DNA from: Paenibacillus sp. Root52
GTDB taxonomy: Bacteria; Bacillota; Bacilli; Paenibacillales; Paenibacillaceae
Length of the DNA: 64,000 nt
Assembly (NCBI RefSeq): GCF_001426865.1
Contig: NZ_LMFO01000009.1
Coordinates: 20,524 to 84,523, forward strand
Reading direction: 5' to 3'
Below the pieces are notes generated by a model. It was not told the origin of the DNA. It did not search any database and saw only the letters and a list, made by a program, of their open reading frames with translations. The number at the start of each line of letters is the position of its first letter. Positions within the stretch are counted from its first letter, which is position 1. The translations under genes were made by a program, and so were the position numbers. Positions 26,995 to 38,399 of this stretch are shown here, in pieces.

Positions 26995-28176
26995 ATGAAC
27001 AAAAAAAGTGTACGTGATATCGAATTGACAGGAAAACGGGCTTTTGTACGTGTAGATTTTAATGTACCGCTCGAAGATGGTAAAATTACAGATGACAAGC
27101 GTATTCGTGCAACGCTGCCTACGATCAACTTCCTGATCGAAAAAGGTGCTAAAGTCATTTTGGCAAGCCACATGGGTCGTCCTAACGGCGAAGTGGTTGA
27201 ATCCTTGCGTTTGACTCCAGCAGCAGAGCGTTTGTCTGAATTGCTTGGTAAAACAGTTGTTAAAGCTGACGATTCCGTTGGCGAAAAAGTTAAAGCTCAA
27301 ATCGCTGAATTGAACAACGGTGACGTATTGTTGCTTGAAAATGTTCGTTTCCACGCAGGCGAAGAGAAAAATGATCCAGAACTGGCAAAACAATTTGCCG
27401 AACTGGCTGACGTTTTCGTTAACGATGCGTTTGGTGCAGCACACAGAGCACATGCTTCAACAGAAGGTATCGCTCACTTGTTGCCGGCTGTATCTGGTTT
27501 GTTGATGGAAAAAGAACTTGAAGTGTTGGGTAAAGCAATTTCCAACCCTGAGCGTCCTTTCACAGCAATCATCGGTGGTTCTAAAGTTAAGGACAAAATC
27601 GATGTGATCGACAACCTGTTGAACATTGCAGACAACGTAATCATCGGCGGAGGTCTGTCTTACACGTTCATGAAGGCTCAAGGTCATGAAGTAGGTCAAT
27701 CCCTGTTGGATGAGTCCAAATTGGATGTTGCTCTGGGCTTCATCGAAAAAGCGAAAAAACTGGGCAAAAACTTCTATTTGCCAGTAGATATCGTGATTTC
27801 CGATGATTTCAGTGCGAATGCAAACACGAAAATCGTAGAAGTTGGCGATATTCCTGCAGATTGGGAAGGTATCGACATCGGTCCTAAAACACGTGAGATC
27901 TATGCTGACGTTGTTAAAAACTCTAAACTCGTTGTATGGAACGGACCTATGGGCGTATTCGAAATCGAGCCATTCTCCCACGGTACACGTGCGGTAGCAC
28001 AAGCTTGCGCTGAGACAGAAGCTTACACTGTAATCGGTGGCGGCGACTCCGCAGCAGCAGCAGAGAAGTTCAAATTGGCTGACAAAATGAACCACATCTC
28101 CACAGGTGGCGGTGCATCCCTCGAATTCATGGAAGGCAAAGTGCTTCCAGGCGTAGTTGCATTGAACGACAAATAA
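26995..28176 (+). CDS. pgk: Phosphoglycerate kinase
   Basis: 393 aa from ATG 26995 behind GGAGGAA (an upstream in-frame ATG at 26974 leaves no room for a ribosome binding site). Signature [15 protein letters not shown] at the N-terminus, ASHMGRP, and the C-terminal nucleotide motif [10 protein letters not shown] followed by [12 protein letters not shown]. Transfers phosphate from 1,3-bisphosphoglycerate to ADP. Third gene of the glycolytic operon. Confidence 0.99.
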   Translation: MNKKSVRDIELTGKRAFVRVDFNVPLEDGKITDDKRIRATLPTINFLIEKGAKVILASHMGRPNGEVVESLRLTPAAERLSELLGKTVVKADDSVGEKVKAQIAELNNGDVLLLENVRFHAGEEKNDPELAKQFAELADVFVNDAFGAAHRAHASTEGIAHLLPAVSGLLMEKELEVLGKAISNPERPFTAIIGGSKVKDKIDVIDNLLNIADNVIIGGGLSYTFMKAQGHEVGQSLLDESKLDVALGFIEKAKKLGKNFYLPVDIVISDDFSANANTKIVEVGDIPADWEGIDIGPKTREIYADVVKNSKLVVWNGPMGVFEIEPFSHGTRAVAQACAETEAYTVIGGGDSAAAAEKFKLADKMNHISTGGGASLEFMEGKVLPGVVALNDK

Positions 28177-28962
<786 letters not shown>

Positions 28963-28963
28963 G

Positions 28964-30508
28964 ATGACAGCTCCAAAACCTGTAGCACTGATCATCATGG
29001 ATGGCTTCGGTCTTCGTAATACGGTGGAAGGCAACGCGGTAGCGCAAGCCAAAAAGCCGAATTATGACCGTTTTATGAGCCAATTCCCACACACAACACT
29101 CACTGCTTGCGGTGAGGCTGTAGGTTTGCCAGAAGGGCAAATGGGGAACTCTGAGGTTGGTCACCTTAACATTGGTGCTGGCCGGATCGTTTACCAGGAT
29201 TTGACCCGTATCTCCAAATCGATTCGCGATGGTGAGTTTTTCGATAACGAAACGCTCGTTAAAGCTGTACGCGAAGCGAAACAAAGCGGTAAAAAGCTTC
29301 ATCTTTACGGCTTGTTGTCTGATGGTGGCGTACATAGTCACATCGACCACTTGTTCGCTATGCTGGATCTCGCCAAAAAAGAAGAAATGAATGATGTGTA
29401 TATTCATGCCTTCATGGATGGCCGTGATGTTATGCCGGACAGTGGTAAAGACTTCATGCAAAAACTGATCGCGAAAATTGAAGAGGTTGGTGTAGGACAG
29501 ATCGCTACGGTACAAGGTCGCTATTATGCGATGGATCGTGACAAACGTTGGGAGCGGGTTGAGAAATCTTACCGCGCTATCGTTTATGGAGATGGCCCTA
29601 AATACACTGATCCACTCAAAGCGGTTGAAGAATCGTATGAGAAATCCGTATTTGATGAATTCGTTGAACCAACGGTTATCGTCAAAGCGGATGGTGAGCC
29701 GGTAGGTTTGGTAGAAAGCGGCGATTCCGTTATCTTCCTTAACTTCCGCCCTGACCGTGCGATCCAGTTGTCGCAAGTATTCACGAACCAAGACTTCCGC
29801 GGTTTCGATCGTGGACCGAAGTTGCCTCAAGGCTTGCACTTTGTGTGCCTGACTCTGTTCAGTGAGACGGTTGAAGGTTATGTGGCGTACTCGCCGAAGA
29901 ACCTCGACAATACACTGGGTGAGGTTCTGGTACAGAACAACAAAAAACAACTGCGTATTGCAGAAACAGAGAAATACCCGCACGTAACTTTCTTCTTCAG
30001 CGGCGGACGTGATGTTGAGCTTCCGGGCGAAACTCGCGTACTGATTAACTCACCAAAAGTTGCAACATATGATTTGCAACCAGAGATGAGCGCTTATGAA
30101 GTGGCAGACGCATGTGTACGCGAGATTGAAGCAGACAAACACGATGCAATCATTCTGAACTTCGCTAACCCTGATATGGTTGGACACTCCGGCATGCTGG
30201 AGCCTACAATTAAAGCGGTTGAAGTAACAGACGAGTGCATGGGACGTGTTGTAGACGCGGTTCTCGCAAAAGGCGGCGTTGTGCTGATTACTGCGGATCA
30301 TGGTAACGCGGATATGGTATTCGATGAGCAAGGACGTCCGTTCACTGCACATACAACGAACCCTGTTCCATTTATCGTTACTGACCCTAATGTAACATTG
30401 CGTGAAGGCGGAATTTTGGCTGATATCGCGCCAACGATTCTTGACCTGATGCAATTGCCAAAACCGGAAGAAATGACAGGGACATCTGTCATCGCTATCC
30501 GTAAATAA
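28964..30508 (+). CDS. gpmI: 2,3-bisphosphoglycerate-independent phosphoglycerate mutase
   Basis: 514 aa, ATG 28964 directly after the tpiA stop. Alkaline-phosphatase superfamily: IIMDGFGLR at the N-terminus, nucleophile Ser63 in [15 protein letters not shown], and metal ligands in [12 protein letters not shown] and ITADHGNAD near the C-terminus. Manganese-dependent; interconverts 3- and 2-phosphoglycerate and is important in sporulating Bacilli. Confidence 0.98.
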   Translation: MTAPKPVALIIMDGFGLRNTVEGNAVAQAKKPNYDRFMSQFPHTTLTACGEAVGLPEGQMGNSEVGHLNIGAGRIVYQDLTRISKSIRDGEFFDNETLVKAVREAKQSGKKLHLYGLLSDGGVHSHIDHLFAMLDLAKKEEMNDVYIHAFMDGRDVMPDSGKDFMQKLIAKIEEVGVGQIATVQGRYYAMDRDKRWERVEKSYRAIVYGDGPKYTDPLKAVEESYEKSVFDEFVEPTVIVKADGEPVGLVESGDSVIFLNFRPDRAIQLSQVFTNQDFRGFDRGPKLPQGLHFVCLTLFSETVEGYVAYSPKNLDNTLGEVLVQNNKKQLRIAETEKYPHVTFFFSGGRDVELPGETRVLINSPKVATYDLQPEMSAYEVADACVREIEADKHDAIILNFANPDMVGHSGMLEPTIKAVEVTDECMGRVVDAVLAKGGVVLITADHGNADMVFDEQGRPFTAHTTNPVPFIVTDPNVTLREGGILADIAPTILDLMQLPKPEEMTGTSVIAIRK

Positions 30509-30733
30509 GATACACAACCTCTTATATGAATTGGGCAGTTTGGCGTTTGCCCCAGAACGAAGACAGTAGAAATAGTCTGAAGAAGCAACGCGTTCGCCTT
30601 TATCACATGATTTCAACTTATGACGATAAGTTCAAAGAAATCAGGGGATAACAGCGATCGGAAGACGATTCTGCTGACGTAGTGAATAAGGGCAAGCACA
30701 AGTTTTCCCGAATTTAAATAAATCCAAATTTAA

Positions 30734-32035
<1,302 letters not shown>

Positions 32036-32056
32036 GCTGTGTATACAGCTTTTCGG

Positions 32057-32085
32057 GCAAGCCGGGTAACCGGCTTGTCTTTTTA
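32057..32085 (+). terminator. Terminator of the glycolytic operon
   Basis: CAAGCCGG-GTAA-CCGGCTTG (32058-32077) followed by TCTTTTTATT. Confidence 0.9.
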
Positions 32086-32158
32086 TTATGGAGAGGAATC
32101 TACGTCAAACTTTGCTATTACAGTGGATAAAGTTGGATGGTTGTATAGGAAGCACTAC

Positions 32159-32187
32159 TTGTATCACAGCAGTAGCTATGGTACAAT
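32159..32187 (+). promoter_or_regulatory. Promoter of secG
   Basis: TTGTAT (32159-32164), 17-bp spacer, TACAAT (32182-32187) preceded by TGG (extended -10). Confidence 0.65.
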
Positions 32188-32244
32188 CAAACTAACTGTT
32201 TTTATGGTGAGATGTTATGCCCACATGGGTAGGAGGTGGAAAGA

Positions 32245-32478
32245 ATGGATATTGCTTTGAAATTGCTGCTCGTTGTTTTCTCGATCGGTCTAATCACTGT
32301 AGTATTGCTGCAGCACGGGAAAAGCGCTGGTTTGGCGGGTGCCATCTCCGGTGGTGCGGAACATCTTTTCGGTAAAACGAAAGCGCGCGGACTGGATCTT
32401 TTCTTGCAACGTGCAACGGTTGTACTCGGTGCAGGTTTCATGATTTTGTCTATTATTGTTACGATCGTGTCCAAGTAA
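32245..32478 (+). CDS. secG: Protein-export membrane protein SecG
   Basis: 77 aa from ATG 32245 behind AGGAGGTG (32231-32238); the in-frame GTG at 32236 is part of the ribosome binding site. Two membrane segments flank the conserved cytosolic loop [20 protein letters not shown]. Accessory subunit of the SecYEG translocon. It sits in the usual eno-secG-rnr-smpB-ssrA order. Confidence 0.96.
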   Translation: MDIALKLLLVVFSIGLITVVLLQHGKSAGLAGAISGGAEHLFGKTKARGLDLFLQRATVVLGAGFMILSIIVTIVSK

Positions 32479-32532
32479 GAAGGATACTTTCTTATACAAT
32501 TCAATAGCATGAGCGGAATTCGCTTGTAAGAT

Positions 32533-32567
32533 TAACCTTCGTTTCGAGAAGAAACGGAGGTTTTTTA
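32533..32567 (+). terminator. Terminator after secG
   Basis: 12-bp stem AACCTTCGTTTC / GAAACGGAGGTT (one G-U) with a GAGAA loop and six T. Confidence 0.9.
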
Positions 32568-33003
32568 ATAAGTTTTAACGTGTCCAGTTTTTTCCTGCCA
32601 CTACAATCACATGATTAATTTTCTCTTCTGTTCGGTTCTCCTTCCTTCGAAGGTATACCCCTGCGATGTAGGGAATGTACCTGTCTGTGCTTCCGCGCAT
32701 AATCTATTCCTATAATGAGGTTCATGATACATGAACATGTGGATTGATCCCTTTTTCAGTAAGTATAGAAGAATTAATTCTAACTTGAAATGATCCGTAG
32801 TTACGTTTGAAAGCGTGCTTATGCTTAAGCAATCCTGCGTCTGTGGTTTTTTTGTTAGGGACGGATGTGCTGGATTGAATTCGTGTATACTAGGGTATGA
32901 GATAGTAAGGTATGCATTACATTGCATGAAATTGGTAAGGATTCCGATACATAAAGAGATGAGACCAGATCATACTTTTATGTTTCCCGAGGTGAATATA
33001 TTA
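32568..33003. other. Long leader/intergenic region before rnr
   Basis: 436 nt. It contains TATAAT at 32711-32716 directly followed by a perfect inverted repeat GTTCATG-ATA-CATGAAC (32720-32736), and a second -10-like TATACT at 32886-32891. Reading frames here lack ribosome binding sites. The palindrome could be an operator, but no partner is known. Confidence 0.4.
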
Positions 33004-35784
33004 ATGATAACAGAACAACAATTGCTCGACTTTATGCGGGAGACCGCTTATAAACCAATGACTTATCAAGAGCTGGAACAGCACTTCGAGATTGAAGATG
33101 CGGCTGATTTCAAATCTTTTTTGATTATGCTCAATACGCTGGAGGAATCCGGCAAGATTTTGCTTACCCGTAACAACCGTTACGGTATGCCTGAACGTAT
33201 GGACTTGGTTCGTGGACGTTTGCAGGCACACGCCAAAGGGTTTGCTTTTCTAATCCCAGAAGATCGAGAGCACCCAGATGTGTACATTCACGCGAATGAT
33301 ATGAAAAGTGCGATGAATGGAGACATCGTGTTTGTGAAGGTCACTTCTAAAGGGCCATCAGGTGGACGTTTGGAGGGCGAGATTGTTCGCATTGTTACAC
33401 GTGCGGTGACACAAGTCGTCGGTGTATTCCAAAGCCATGAAGTATACGGATTCGTCATTCCGGATGATAAACGCATTAACCGGGATATCTTCATTCCGCG
33501 CACCAATTTTGCTGGAGCTGTCGATGGACAAAAGGTTGTAGCGAAGATCGTTAGTTACCCAGAAGGCCGTGCAGCGGCTGAGGGTGAAATTATTGAGATT
33601 CTTGGGCATAAGGATGAGCCGGGGATTGATATTTTGTCTGTTATTCGCAAACACCAATTGCCAGAAGCTTTCCCGGATGAAGTCGTTGGTGAAGCAGAAC
33701 AGGCTCCAGACTCCATTACAGATGAGGAGATCGTGCAACAGGGTCGTCGTGATCTGCGTGGACTGAATATTGTTACGATTGATGGCGAAGATGCCAAAGA
33801 TCTGGATGATGCGGTAAACGTGGAGAAGCTACCTAATGGTAATTACCGTCTGGGTGTTCATATTGCTGACGTTGGTTACTATGTGCGTGAGAATTCTAAG
33901 TTGGATCAAGAAGCTTATAACCGTGGATGTAGCGTGTATTTGGTGGATCGGGTTATTCCGATGTTGCCACAGCGTCTATCTAACGGCATATGCAGCTTGA
34001 ATCCGCAAGTGGATCGTCTGACATTGTCCTGTGAGATGGAGTTTAACGACCAGATGAAGGTTGTGAAGCATGATATTTTCACAAGTGTCATTAAGACCAA
34101 AGAGCGGATGACGTATAGCAACGTTCGTAAAATCCTTGGAGGCGAAGAGCCCGAATTGCTCGAACGATATAAAGATCTAGTGGATGACTTCCATCTGATG
34201 AAGGAGATTGCCTTGAAGCTGCGTGCGATGCGTATGCGCCGGGGGGCTGTTGACTTTGATTTTGAAGAGTCCAAGATCATTGTAGATAAAGAATGCAAAC
34301 CGATCGATATTGTGAAACGGGAGCGTTCGATTGCGGAGCAAATTATTGAAGAATTCATGTTAGCGGCTAATGAAACAGTAGCAGAGCATTTCCACTGGCT
34401 TAAAGTACCGTTCATCTATCGTGTCCATGAAGACCCGGATCAAGAAAAACTGCAAAATTTCCTCGCCTTTGCGGCGAATTTTGGACACCACGTTAAAGGT
34501 CGCGGCAACGCCATCCATCCACGTGCACTCCAATCGTTGCTTGAGGACATCAACGGAACAAAAGAGCAGACGGTTATTAGTACAATGATGCTACGTTCCA
34601 TGAAACAGGCGAAGTATGATTCCGAAATGTCGGGTCACTTCGGTCTGGCGGCAGAATTCTATAGTCACTTCACGTCTCCAATTCGTCGTTATCCTGACCT
34701 TGTTATTCACCGTGTGATTCGTGAGGTTATTGAGAACAACGGAGCTCTGCCGGAAAACCGTCAGGAGTACTTGGCTGGACGTATGGCGGACATTGCACAG
34801 CAATCATCCGAACGTGAACGTGTTGCGGTGGAAGCAGAACGTGATACGGAGAAAATGAAAAAAGCTGAGTATATGCTGGATAAAGTGGGCGAAGAGTTCG
34901 AGGGTATGATCAGCAGCGTAACGAGCTTCGGTATGTTTATTGAGCTGGAGAATACAGTAGAGGGTCTTATTCGCCTGAGTGCGCTCACGGACGACTACTA
35001 CCATTTTGACGATCAACATATGGCTCTTATTGGAGAGCGTACTTCCAAAGTGTTCCGTATCGGTGATGAAGTGAAGATCCGCGTGGCACGTGTGAGCATG
35101 GAAGAGTATACGATTGACTTTGAAATGGTGGATATGAAGCCTCGCGGTGAACGTCCTGGTGGATTCGGTGGTGGTCGCGGTGGTAAAGGCGGTCGCCCTG
35201 CTGGTAGCGGTGGACGTGGTGCAGCGAAAGGTGGATTCAGTGGTTCACGTGGTGGCAAAGGTGGCTCTGGCTCTACAGGTGGTGCTGGAAGAGGTCGTGG
35301 CGGCAGATCACCGGAAGAGAGCAGCAAGGGTGGACACAGCGGACGCAGTGGCGCACCGAGTGCCGGAGCAGGCTCAACTGGCGGCTTTGCTGGTAAAGGT
35401 AGTGGCAAACCGAAGGGTGAGCGCCGGAGTGGAGAAGCTGGTGGATCGACTAATCGTGGCAAAGGAGCAGTAAGCTTCGGCTTCGGTTCAGGCAAAGGTG
35501 GTTACAGCTCTGCACCAAATGGTAGTCAGGAGAGTGGTGCTGGCGGAGGCCATGGAAGTGGTTCTAGTGGCCGCAGCGATCGCGGTGAGGGCAGCTTCAA
35601 ATCCGGTAAAGGTGGCAAAGGCGGCAGTGGCCGCAAAAAAACATCACCTAGTGGTATCTTTATTGGCGATGCAGCAACACCTGGAGGCACTCAGGAAGGT
35701 GGAGCACCTCGTCGTAAGCGGAAGAAGAACAAAGGCGGAGCGGGTAATGGTACGGCTGCTTTTGTACGGAAGAAGAAAAAGTAA
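33004..35784 (+). CDS. rnr: Ribonuclease R with an unusually long Gly/Arg/Lys/Ser-rich C-terminal tail
   Basis: 926 aa from ATG 33004 with GAGGTG 9 nt upstream. Order: N-terminal winged-helix (about 1-60), cold-shock domains (~65-230), RNB exonuclease domain with the metal-binding [10 protein letters not shown] at about 260-269 and [14 protein letters not shown] near 560, then an S1 domain (~635-705). It degrades structured RNA 3' to 5' and helps remove nonstop mRNA during trans-translation. The last ~218 residues (from about 709) are low-complexity [14 protein letters not shown]-like sequence ending in a lysine-rich stretch; typical tails are much shorter. Next gene is smpB. Confidence 0.97.
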   Translation: MITEQQLLDFMRETAYKPMTYQELEQHFEIEDAADFKSFLIMLNTLEESGKILLTRNNRYGMPERMDLVRGRLQAHAKGFAFLIPEDREHPDVYIHANDMKSAMNGDIVFVKVTSKGPSGGRLEGEIVRIVTRAVTQVVGVFQSHEVYGFVIPDDKRINRDIFIPRTNFAGAVDGQKVVAKIVSYPEGRAAAEGEIIEILGHKDEPGIDILSVIRKHQLPEAFPDEVVGEAEQAPDSITDEEIVQQGRRDLRGLNIVTIDGEDAKDLDDAVNVEKLPNGNYRLGVHIADVGYYVRENSKLDQEAYNRGCSVYLVDRVIPMLPQRLSNGICSLNPQVDRLTLSCEMEFNDQMKVVKHDIFTSVIKTKERMTYSNVRKILGGEEPELLERYKDLVDDFHLMKEIALKLRAMRMRRGAVDFDFEESKIIVDKECKPIDIVKRERSIAEQIIEEFMLAANETVAEHFHWLKVPFIYRVHEDPDQEKLQNFLAFAANFGHHVKGRGNAIHPRALQSLLEDINGTKEQTVISTMMLRSMKQAKYDSEMSGHFGLAAEFYSHFTSPIRRYPDLVIHRVIREVIENNGALPENRQEYLAGRMADIAQQSSERERVAVEAERDTEKMKKAEYMLDKVGEEFEGMISSVTSFGMFIELENTVEGLIRLSALTDDYYHFDDQHMALIGERTSKVFRIGDEVKIRVARVSMEEYTIDFEMVDMKPRGERPGGFGGGRGGKGGRPAGSGGRGAAKGGFSGSRGGKGGSGSTGGAGRGRGGRSPEESSKGGHSGRSGAPSAGAGSTGGFAGKGSGKPKGERRSGEAGGSTNRGKGAVSFGFGSGKGGYSSAPNGSQESGAGGGHGSGSSGRSDRGEGSFKSGKGGKGGSGRKKTSPSGIFIGDAATPGGTQEGGAPRRKRKKNKGGAGNGTAAFVRKKKK

Positions 35785-36075
35785 GGTAAGGCTGTCAGGT
35801 AGATAAGGTTGAACTGACAAGGTGCTTGATACGGATGAGCAGAACAATCCTTGAAGAAGCGGTATAGATGAAAAGACAGTCTAGAGGAATGTGTGAAGCT
35901 GTTTCGTATAGTCTGGAAAAGGTGTAATGAGGAGGGGCGGCTGAGGTCGCCTCTTTCTTGATTTTAACAGCTGTACTTGCTACAATTGAGGTCTGGCACA
36001 GGTACTTTGGTGCAACATGAATGCATGTGGACACAAGCATGGAACGGATTTATTTTATGAAGAAGGAGTGAGGAC

Positions 36076-36558
36076 ATGGGCAAGAATGATGGACAGAGTA
36101 AAGTGCTCGCACAGAACAAAAAGGCTTCCCATGACTACTTCATTGAAGATACGTATGAAGCGGGCATGGTGCTTACCGGAACGGAGATTAAGTCTATTCG
36201 TAACGGACGTGCGAATATTGGAGATGCGTTTGCCACAATTCGGAACGGTGAGATTCATATTCACAATATGCATATTAGTCCTTTTGAATAAGGGAACCGA
36301 CATAATCCGATTGATCCAACACGTACGCGCAAGTTACTGATGCACAAGGCACAGATTCACAAGCTGCTTGGGCTGTCGAAACAGGATGGTTACAGCATTG
36401 TGCCGTTGAAAATTTATGTGCGTAATGGCTATGCCAAGCTGCTGCTTGGACTGGGTAAAGGTAAGAAACAATATGATAAACGTGAGACTGCTGCCAAACG
36501 GGATGCACAACGTGATATTCAAAGAGCAATGCGCGAGAAGCAGAAGATTGCTCGTTAA
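36076..36558 (+). pseudogene. smpB: SsrA-binding protein SmpB, interrupted by one in-frame ochre codon
   Basis: A single frame spans 160 sense codons plus an internal TAA at 36289-36291. The first part (71 aa, MGKNDGQSK to HISPFE) and the second part ([39 protein letters not shown] to the C-terminus) are both well-conserved SmpB. At the stop, SmpB proteins usually read SPYEQGN, so the change is CAA (Gln) to TAA by one C-to-T. As read, the product lacks the second half of the OB fold and the C-terminal tail that acts in the decoding centre. The second part has no ribosome binding site at its first Met (36340). It is a sequencing error, a recent nonsense mutation, or read-through. ATG 36076 is preceded by GAAGGAGTGAGG. 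Confidence 0.93.
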
Positions 36559-36644
36559 TTGGATGGTTAGGCGTGAGAGGCTGTATCTAGATTTGTCAGC
36601 TAGTATTTATGGGTGAAGTAGTGGAAGTCGTATTACGTTAGGAG

Positions 36645-36687
36645 AATCTCAAGACTTGTCCGGTAAGGGCGGGATTGAGATTTTTTT
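36645..36687 (+). terminator. Terminator after smpB
   Basis: AATCTCAA (36645-36652) pairs with TTGAGATT (36675-36682), with partial inner pairing, then seven T. Confidence 0.75.
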
Positions 36688-36816
36688 ATTGTTTGTGGAG
36701 CAGGTATGGTTGCGTGTGATGCGATAAGATAAGTTGGTGGTTGCTTAATTTGCTCGCATCGTGGGTAAAATAGTTAAGTGAAGCTGATTGTGAAACGAAG
36801 CTACGTGGCAGTGAAC

Positions 36817-36845
36817 TTTACTTCGTCTGAGGGACGCGGTATAAT
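36817..36845 (+). promoter_or_regulatory. Promoter candidate for ssrA precursor
   Basis: TTTACT (36817-36822), 17-bp spacer, TATAAT (36840-36845). It would give a ~230-nt 5' extension removed by RNase P. A closer promoter is not obvious. Confidence 0.5.
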
Positions 36846-37022
36846 ATGTAGACGATTCGCTCGTAGCTGCTGTATTGGTTAAACTTGCACAGTTACTCAG
36901 TCCGCTGGAACGTCTTCCAGCAATCTGTACTATATCGGCAAGCTGTCCTGTGATAAGATTACTTATGTAGCAGACAGGAATGCCGAGTCAGAAAGAGCAT
37001 CTTTTTACCTTGGAGGAAAAAG

Positions 37023-37079
37023 ATGTGCAGCACCTTTGCTCCGTATTCACGGATTAATCCTGGAGCCCTTCTTATATGA
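37023..37079 (+). other. Possible 18-aa ORF ending at the tmRNA 5' end
   Basis: GGAGG at 37012-37016, then ATG 37023 and 18 sense codons (MCSTFAPYSRINPGALLI) to TGA 37077-37079; tmRNA begins at 37080. Good ribosome binding site spacing (6 nt), but the ORF is short and may be chance. If translated it would lie in the ssrA precursor leader. Confidence 0.3.
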
Positions 37080-37441
37080 GGGGGCGTTTATGGATTCGAC
37101 GGGGATAGTTCGAGCATGGGTAGCGGGTAGTGGGGACGCGTCCGCTTCATCAACGCTAAAGCCTATTAAACGGCAAACAACAAACAAACTACGCTTTCGC
37201 AGCCTAAGAAACTGTGTGCGTGCTTCTAACCTGCATCGCCCATGTGACAGGATTAGGGGCTAACAAGTAGTGGGATACGCTGTCACATCTCCGCCTGGGG
37301 TGTGCTGAAGAAGACAATCAGGCTGACCCAACGTATAGCCGGTTACAGGGCGATACTCGGGTGACATCAAAACTGTGACTACACCCGTAGAAGCTTATGT
37401 GTCGTTATCTTCGGACAGGGGTTCGACTCCCCTCGCCTCCA
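37080..37441 (+). ncRNA. ssrA: Transfer-messenger RNA (tmRNA, 10Sa RNA)
   Basis: 362 nt. The tRNA-like 5' end GGGGGCGTTTATGGATTCGA pairs its first 7 nt with CGCCTCC at the 3' end; the T-arm is GGGGTTCGACTCCCC. The tag frame GGC AAA CAA ... TAA (37172-37207) encodes GKQQTNYAFAA, added after the charged Ala. The tag ends in FAA rather than the commoner LAA. The CCA end is not encoded (A then TTAG). Its last 90 nt plus 4 flanking bases recur at 38297-38390. Confidence 0.96.
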
Positions 37442-37445
37442 TTAG
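37352..37445 (+). repeat. 94-bp repeat copy 1 (ssrA 3' end, attL-like)
   Basis: From GATACTCGGG to CCATTAG. Matches 38297-38390 at 90 of 94 positions. This copy completes the functional tmRNA acceptor stem. Confidence 0.95.
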
Positions 37446-37454
37446 AGTCAAGTC

Positions 37455-37492
37455 AAAAGCCATCAACCAGTGTTCTGGTTGGTGGCTTTTCT
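37455..37492 (+). terminator. Terminator after ssrA (within the mini-island)
   Basis: 16-bp stem AAAAGCCATCAACCAG / CTGGTTGGTGGCTTTT (one G-U) with a TGTT loop; the T-tract is part of the stem end. Confidence 0.9.
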
Positions 37493-37506
37493 GTTTATGA
37501 TATAAT
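37479..37506 (+). promoter_or_regulatory. Promoter of the toxin-antitoxin pair
   Basis: TGATATAAT (37498-37506), an extended -10 with consensus hexamer; weak -35 TTGGTG at 37479-37484 (16-bp spacing), overlapping the ssrA terminator. Confidence 0.6.
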
Positions 37507-37535
37507 AAGAATAAATTTAGATTGGGGGACTCCAG

Positions 37536-37733
37536 ATGTTTGAAACTCGAGAACAGCTCCAAGAAATCTTAAAAAAAGCCAATCAACATGCACGGAAACA
37601 AGCTAAAGAATCAGGTGCCTCAATTTATTATATAAAAAACAACAAACGCGTTCGTGAGGATGCTGCGGGTAATAAATTCGAAATTATATTTGATGCTACT
37701 GGGAAACGCCAGGAGTTTGAATATCATGAGTGA
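37536..37733 (+). CDS. Small protein, probable antitoxin of the zeta-like toxin
   Basis: 65 aa, charged. N-terminal helix rich in Lys/Glu/Gln (EQLQEILKKANQHARKQAKE), C-terminal beta-hairpin-like part (IYYIKNNKRVRED, KFEIIFDATGK). I do not recognise the family; it is not like the three-helix epsilon antitoxin of Gram-positive plasmids. Its last 8 nt overlap the toxin gene, and translational coupling with the antitoxin first is the usual toxin-antitoxin layout. The antitoxin role is inferred from position and size. Confidence 0.6.
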   Translation: MFETREQLQEILKKANQHARKQAKESGASIYYIKNNKRVREDAAGNKFEIIFDATGKRQEFEYHE

Positions 37734-38298
37734 AATCAGACCAGTCATGACTGTGTTTGCGGGTACCAACGGAGCAGGGAAAAGTACACTTAGCATGCAA
37801 ATGAGAGAGTGGCTTGGTGAACTGGTTGATCCAGATCAAATTGCAAGAGAGTTGAAGCCAGAGAATCCGCGTAGTGCTGATCTGTCTGCTGGCAGGGAAG
37901 CTGTAAAAAGAATCCGATCTCTCATTAAAAGTGGTAAAAACTTCGCTATTGAAACGACATTGTCTGGATCGTTTGTTTTGAAACACATGCAAATTGCAAA
38001 AGAAAACAATTATGAAATTGTTGTTTACTATATCGGCCTCGAGGACGTTCAAATGCATATAGATCGTGTTGCCTCTCGCGTTGAACAAGGTGGACATTGG
38101 ATTGCAGAAGAAGATATCCGTTATCGATATGGTCAATCATTAAAGAACCTTAAACCGGCTCTAGCCATCGCAGATCAGGCTATCATCATTGATAATACAT
38201 ACGAGCCTTTAATTGTTGCAGAAATCATACAGAGTAATTTGATCTATTGTGTTGAGTCCATACCTGCTTGGGCTAATCCTGTTCTTATTGGTTACTGA
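37726..38298 (+). CDS. Zeta-toxin-like P-loop kinase
   Basis: 190 aa from ATG 37726 with AGGAG at 37711-37715. Walker A GTNGAGKST at about residues 12-20, then VDPDQIARELKPENP with the likely catalytic Asp, the typical AIETTLSG substrate strand, and RVEQGGHWIAEEDIRYRYGQ with the phosphate-contact arginines. Zeta toxins phosphorylate UDP-N-acetylglucosamine and so block wall synthesis; small chromosomal relatives may act on other targets. The TGA stop (38296-38298) runs into the first two bases of the downstream ssrA repeat, so the gene ends exactly at the island junction. Confidence 0.85.
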   Translation: MSEIRPVMTVFAGTNGAGKSTLSMQMREWLGELVDPDQIARELKPENPRSADLSAGREAVKRIRSLIKSGKNFAIETTLSGSFVLKHMQIAKENNYEIVVYYIGLEDVQMHIDRVASRVEQGGHWIAEEDIRYRYGQSLKNLKPALAIADQAIIIDNTYEPLIVAEIIQSNLIYCVESIPAWANPVLIGY

Positions 38299-38390
38299 TA
38301 CTCGGGTGACATTAAAACTGTGACTACACCCGTAGAAACTTATGTGTCGTTATCTTAGGACAGGGGTTCGACTCCCCTCTCCTCCATTAG
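38297..38390 (+). repeat. 94-bp repeat copy 2 (ssrA 3'-end duplicate, attR-like)
   Basis: Four differences from copy 1 (C/T, G/A, C/A, G/T). One falls in the acceptor stem (CGCCTCC to CTCCTCC) and breaks a pair with the tmRNA 5' end, so this copy is non-functional and decaying. Probably the original chromosomal ssrA end displaced by integration. Confidence 0.93.
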
Positions 38391-38399
38391 CAGTATTAG

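Larger units (their letters stand above)
36559..37079. other. Intergenic region between smpB and ssrA
   Basis: 521 nt holding a terminator (36645-36687), a promoter (36817-36845) and an 18-codon ORF abutting the tmRNA 5' end (37023-37079), each listed separately. No longer gene is supported. Confidence 0.6.
37446..38390. mobile_element. ssrA-integrated mini-island carrying a zeta-toxin-like module
   Basis: 945 bp from the end of the first 94-bp repeat to the end of the second. It contains a terminator that closes ssrA, an extended -10 promoter, a 65-aa ORF, an overlapping zeta-like kinase gene, and the second repeat. The 3' end of ssrA is a classic integrase target, and integration leaves exactly such a repeated 3' end. 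No integrase is present, so this is a remnant, or a passenger mobilised in trans. The second copy keeps no tmRNA 5' half. Confidence 0.75.

Noticed and set aside
32607..32927. Minus-strand open frame in the rnr leader (about 106 codons)
   Set aside because: No ribosome binding site, no domain, and it overlaps the probable rnr promoter region.
35013..35495. Proline-rich open frame opposite the RNase R tail
   Set aside because: It is the complement of Gly-rich codons (GGN gives NCC); no ribosome binding site and no independent support.
35930..35970. Terminator between rnr and smpB
   Set aside because: The potential stem GAGG..CGGC/GTCGCCTC needs a 2-nt bulge and the T-tract is interrupted; too weak to list.
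36340..36558. Second smpB fragment as a separate gene
   Set aside because: Same frame as the upstream part, no ribosome binding site, and the conserved residues before its first Met are also SmpB; it is the broken remainder of one gene.
38297..38390. A second, functional tmRNA gene
   Set aside because: Only the last 94 nt are present, with no 5' half or tag frame, and the acceptor stem has a mismatch.
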